Shown here: positions 5,502 through 7,148 of the stretch, piece by piece
Numbering within the stretch: the first letter of the stretch is position 1
Layout of the letters: each line of letters opens with the position of its first letter
DNA from: an uncultured Lachnospiraceae bacterium
GTDB taxonomy: Bacteria; Bacillota; Clostridia; Lachnospirales; Lachnospiraceae
Length of the DNA: 7,148 nucleotides
Direction: 5' to 3'
NCBI GenBank assembly: GCA_910579325.1
Contig: CAJTTU010000136.1
Location: 1 to 7,148, forward strand
Position numbers and translations under genes: made by a program
The notes under the pieces: generated by a model
Databases searched by the model: none
What the model was told of the DNA's origin: nothing
The model's input: only the letters and a program-made list of their open reading frames with translations

Positions 5502-5864
5502 TTACCCCAGCCGCTCCCGCTCCTGGCACAGTTCGCCGTACAGGTCGCCCAGCGTCCACCCGGCGTTGGTGGGGGTGAGGATGGCCTTCAGGCAGGTCCG
5601 GGGCACCCCCGCCTTCCGAAGGCCGGCAAGCAGCCGGTCCAGCTGCCCGGGCACCAGATGGCACAGGATGAGGATGGGCTCGCCGGGGGCCTCCCCGGGC
5701 GCTTCGGTTTCCCCGGCCCCCTGGGCCAGCTGGGCCAGGGTCAGACCTAGGTGGCCGGCGGTGAGCCGGCGCAGCCGCAGGCCCTGTACGGCGCAGAGGG
5801 CGGGCAGCTTGGCGAGATAGGGGGCCCCGGCGGGGTCATAGCACAAAACAGTGGGCTGGGCCAT
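5502..5864 (-). CDS. DUF3783 domain protein
   Basis: A 120-residue predicted cytoplasmic protein of unknown function. The C-terminal half fits the DUF3783 pattern: a strand PILILCHL (63-70), a helix QLDRLLAGLRKAGV (74-87), and the hallmark LKAILTPTNAGWTLGDLYGEL (92-112). The N-terminal part begins with a strand (PTVLCYD) and includes a Gly/Glu/Pro-rich linker at about 48-63. The start is set at 5864 because GGGAGG lies 8 nt upstream; an earlier in-frame ATG at 5888 would place that ribosome site inside the gene and add eight residues (MFFREVFT) not expected in the family. No clear intrinsic terminator follows, only a weak A5-GCG-T5 hairpin near 5478-5492. Reading through into the exporter operon is possible. 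Confidence 0.8.
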   Translation of the reverse strand: MAQPTVLCYDPAGAPYLAKLPALCAVQGLRLRRLTAGHLGLTLAQLAQGAGETEAPGEAPGEPILILCHLVPGQLDRLLAGLRKAGVPRTCLKAILTPTNAGWTLGDLYGELCQERERLG

Positions 5865-5878
5865 GGTAAAAACCTCCC

Positions 5879-5931
5879 GAAAAAACACAAAAATAATACC
5901 ACCCCCATAGTATCACGACCATGGGGGTGGT
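5879..5931 (-). terminator. intrinsic terminator of the nitroreductase gene
   Basis: An 11-bp perfect inverted repeat, ACCACCCCCAT (5898-5908) against ATGGGGGTGGT (5921-5931) with a 12-nt loop, is followed on the minus strand by a T-rich run (complement of the A-rich 5879-5897). It lies about 53 nt past the nitroreductase stop. The same bases overlap a promoter for the next gene. Confidence 0.75.
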
Positions 5932-5936
5932 GTCCA
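5907..5936 (-). promoter_or_regulatory. predicted extended -10 promoter of the DUF3783 gene, inside the terminator palindrome
   Basis: On the minus strand, -35 TGGACA (plus 5931-5936) and -10 TACTAT (plus 5907-5912) have an 18-nt spacer ending in TGA, an extended -10 element (TGnTACTAT). The -10 lies mostly in the loop of the terminator hairpin. Transcripts would start near 5900, downstream of one hairpin arm, so they would escape the terminator. Confidence 0.55.
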
Positions 5937-5983
5937 GTGAGAATTACAGGGTTTCGACTGCCGGCGGGCGGGGGGTATTGGCT

Positions 5984-6493
5984 TTAGAAGTGGTCGTACA
6001 CCACCACGTCCTTGAATTCCTTCCGGGGCCGGGGGTCGGGGGCTTCGTCGGCGTAGCCCACGGTGACCACGGTGACCACCCTTGTGCCCTCGGGGCAGCC
6101 GATGATGTCCCCGGCCATGTCCGGGTCAAAGCTGCCGATCCAGCAGGAGCCCAGTCCCAGACCGAAGGAGGCGTAGTGGAGCAGGGTGGTGGCGATGGAG
6201 GCGTCGATGGTGCCCCGGTTGTAGCCCGAGTCGTTGAGCTCGGTATACTCGGTGGCGCAGATGCAGAAAATGAGGGGGGCGGTCATGGCGGGGCCCCGGC
6301 TCTCGCAGGCCACCCGCATCTTTTTGAGCTGCTCGGGGTCGGTGATGGCCACGAACTTCCACTCCTGCCGGTTCATGGCAGAGGGGGCATGGCGCATCAG
6401 CTCCAGCAGAGTGTCGATCTTCTCCTGCTCCACGGGAGTGTCCTTGTACTTACGAATGGAGATGCGGCTGTTGACGGCGTCCATGAATTCCAT
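5984..6493 (-). CDS. nitroreductase family protein (FMN-dependent, predicted)
   Basis: A 169-residue protein of the nitroreductase fold, normally an FMN-binding homodimer using NAD(P)H in the cytoplasm. Visible signatures are RISIRKYKDTPVE (10-22), the FMN-contacting region HAPSAMNRQEWKFV (35-48), DASIATTLLHYASFGLGLGSCWIG (97-120) and GYADEAPDPRPRKEF (146-160). Length is at the short, single-domain end typical of clostridial members; no ferredoxin domain is attached. The physiological substrate is unknown. The ATG at 6493 has AGGAGGAG 5 nt upstream; a second ATG three codons on (6484) would be too far from that site. The gene is monocistronic, with its own promoter and terminator, and divergent from an aldo/keto reductase. 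Confidence 0.9.
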   Translation of the reverse strand: MEFMDAVNSRISIRKYKDTPVEQEKIDTLLELMRHAPSAMNRQEWKFVAITDPEQLKKMRVACESRGPAMTAPLIFCICATEYTELNDSGYNRGTIDASIATTLLHYASFGLGLGSCWIGSFDPDMAGDIIGCPEGTRVVTVVTVGYADEAPDPRPRKEFKDVVVYDHF

Positions 6494-6528
6494 GTAAAGC
6501 TCCTCCTTTTTAGTTTGTGACTGAGAAA

Positions 6529-6557
6529 ATCATACCAGTCCCGGCCGGGAAAAGCAA
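6529..6557 (-). promoter_or_regulatory. predicted nitroreductase promoter with palindrome in the spacer
   Basis: On the minus strand, -35 TTGCTT (plus 6552-6557) and -10 TATGAT (plus 6529-6534) have a 17-nt spacer ending in TGG, an extended -10 (TGnTATGAT). The spacer contains the perfect 12-bp palindrome TCCCGGCCGGGA (6539-6550), a plausible operator. Confidence 0.65.
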
Positions 6558-6595
6558 GAGGAACGGAAAAAATACGGGAAAAATTATACTACCCT

Positions 6596-6624
6596 TTGCA
6601 AAATGGGCCGCCAGGGGTTATAAT
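6596..6624 (+). promoter_or_regulatory. predicted aldo/keto reductase promoter
   Basis: -35 TTGCAA (6596-6601) and a consensus -10 TATAAT (6619-6624) are separated by 17 nt. The start would be near 6631, giving a leader of about 27 nt containing the AGGAGGAG ribosome site (6645-6652). The 8-bp palindrome TTTGCAAA (6595-6602) covers the -35, and TTATA-N6-TATAA (6618-6633) covers the -10 and start region. Confidence 0.75.
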
Positions 6625-6657
6625 GGGCTATAAATAGTCGAAAAAGGAGGAGTTTTC

Positions 6658-7148
6658 GTGGGTATCCCCAATGACATCAAGAAGCTGGGCTTCGGCCTCA
6701 TGCGCCTTCCCAAGGTGGGGGAGGACATTGACATCGAGCAGACCAAGGTGATGGTGGACAAGTTCCTGGCCGCCGGCTTCAATTACTTTGACACCGCCTG
6801 GGCCTACGCCGGCAGCGAGGACGCCATCCGTCAGGCGCTGGTGGAGCGCTATCCCCGGGAGAGCTACTATCTGGCCACCAAGAACGCCGCCTGGATCAAG
6901 TGCGAGACCCGGGAGGATGCCGTGGAGCAGCTGGAGACCTCTCTGAAGCAGACGGGGGCGGGCTATTTTGACTTCTACCTGCTCCACAACCTGGGCCAGA
7001 CTCGTACTGAGGTCTTTGAAAAGTGGGATCTGTGGGCCTGGGGCCTGGAGATGAAGGAGAAGGGGCTCATCAAGCATCTGGGCTTCTCCGCCCACGCCAC
7101 CGCCGACGAGCTGGATGCCATCCTCACCGCCCATCCCGAGGCCGAGTT
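6658..7148 (+). CDS. aldo/keto reductase, 5' part (3' end outside window)
   Basis: The first 163 codons of an NAD(P)H-dependent aldo/keto reductase TIM barrel. The start resembles the COG1453-type family (KKLGFGLMRLP, 8-18). The catalytic tetrad is visible as Asp45 and Tyr50 in FDTAWAY, Lys75 in LATKN, and His110 in FYLLHN. The segment KHLGFSAHAT is the next barrel strand with the family's conserved GFS. Many clostridial relatives carry a C-terminal 4Fe-4S ferredoxin domain; whether this one does lies beyond the window. Translation starts at GTG 6658, 7 nt after GGAGG; the first in-frame ATG (codon 15) would cut off the first barrel strand. It is divergent from the nitroreductase, suggesting a shared redox role or regulator. 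Confidence 0.9.
   Translation, partial: MGIPNDIKKLGFGLMRLPKVGEDIDIEQTKVMVDKFLAAGFNYFDTAWAYAGSEDAIRQALVERYPRESYYLATKNAAWIKCETREDAVEQLETSLKQTGAGYFDFYLLHNLGQTRTEVFEKWDLWAWGLEMKEKGLIKHLGFSAHATADELDAILTAHPEAE

Noticed and set aside
5865..5888. Longer version of the DUF3783 protein starting at 5888 with MFFREVFT.
   Set aside because: The ribosome site GGGAGG lies inside this extension and serves the ATG at 5864; the extra codons lie in the T-tract of the upstream terminator.
6628..7134. A 168-codon minus-strand open frame antisense to the aldo/keto reductase.
   Set aside because: The plus strand carries the complete AKR catalytic tetrad, promoter and ribosome site; the antisense product has no recognisable features.

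Overview
The window is about 7.1 kb of GC-rich, gene-dense bacterial chromosome. Strong Shine-Dalgarno sites (AAGGAGG), long G/C-ending codons, and small clostridial families (DUF6440, DUF3783, DUF4358 lipoprotein) point to a high-GC member of the Clostridia, most likely Oscillospiraceae (Flavonifractor/Lawsonibacter-like). That placement rests on gene content and style, not on a search. There are ten protein genes, two of them cut by the window edges, and no rRNA, tRNA, CRISPR array or intact mobile element that I can see.

Left block, plus strand (1-1600): the 3' part of obgE (ribosome-assembly GTPase) is followed at short spacing by a 59-residue DUF6440 protein and a dihydrofolate-reductase-like (RibD C-terminal type) protein. 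In both junctions the stop codon is fused to the next Shine-Dalgarno site. The run ends at a strong hairpin that has T-rich tracts on both sides.

Central block, minus strand (5462 down to 1555): five genes with gaps of 2 to 26 nt or a 4-nt overlap look like one operon. In order of transcription they are the two halves of a ThrE/YjjP-YjjB type exporter, a YjjG-like HAD nucleotidase, a membrane-anchored SGNH/GDSL hydrolase with Pro/Thr-rich linkers, and a DUF4358 lipoprotein. A good promoter precedes the first gene and its leader can form two mutually exclusive hairpins. The operon would end at the same bidirectional terminator used by the obgE block.

Right block: two further minus-strand genes, a DUF3783 protein and a nitroreductase, each have their own promoter. 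The DUF3783 promoter sits inside the palindrome that terminates the nitroreductase gene. The nitroreductase is divergent from an aldo/keto reductase that runs off the right edge. The 164-bp divergent region holds two back-to-back promoters and several palindromes.

I did not find a convincing new defence, mobile or biosynthetic system. The points most worth a second look are the unusual exporter-nucleotidase-surface-esterase-lipoprotein operon and its leader, the promoter embedded in a terminator, and the regulatory palindromes between the two oxidoreductase genes.
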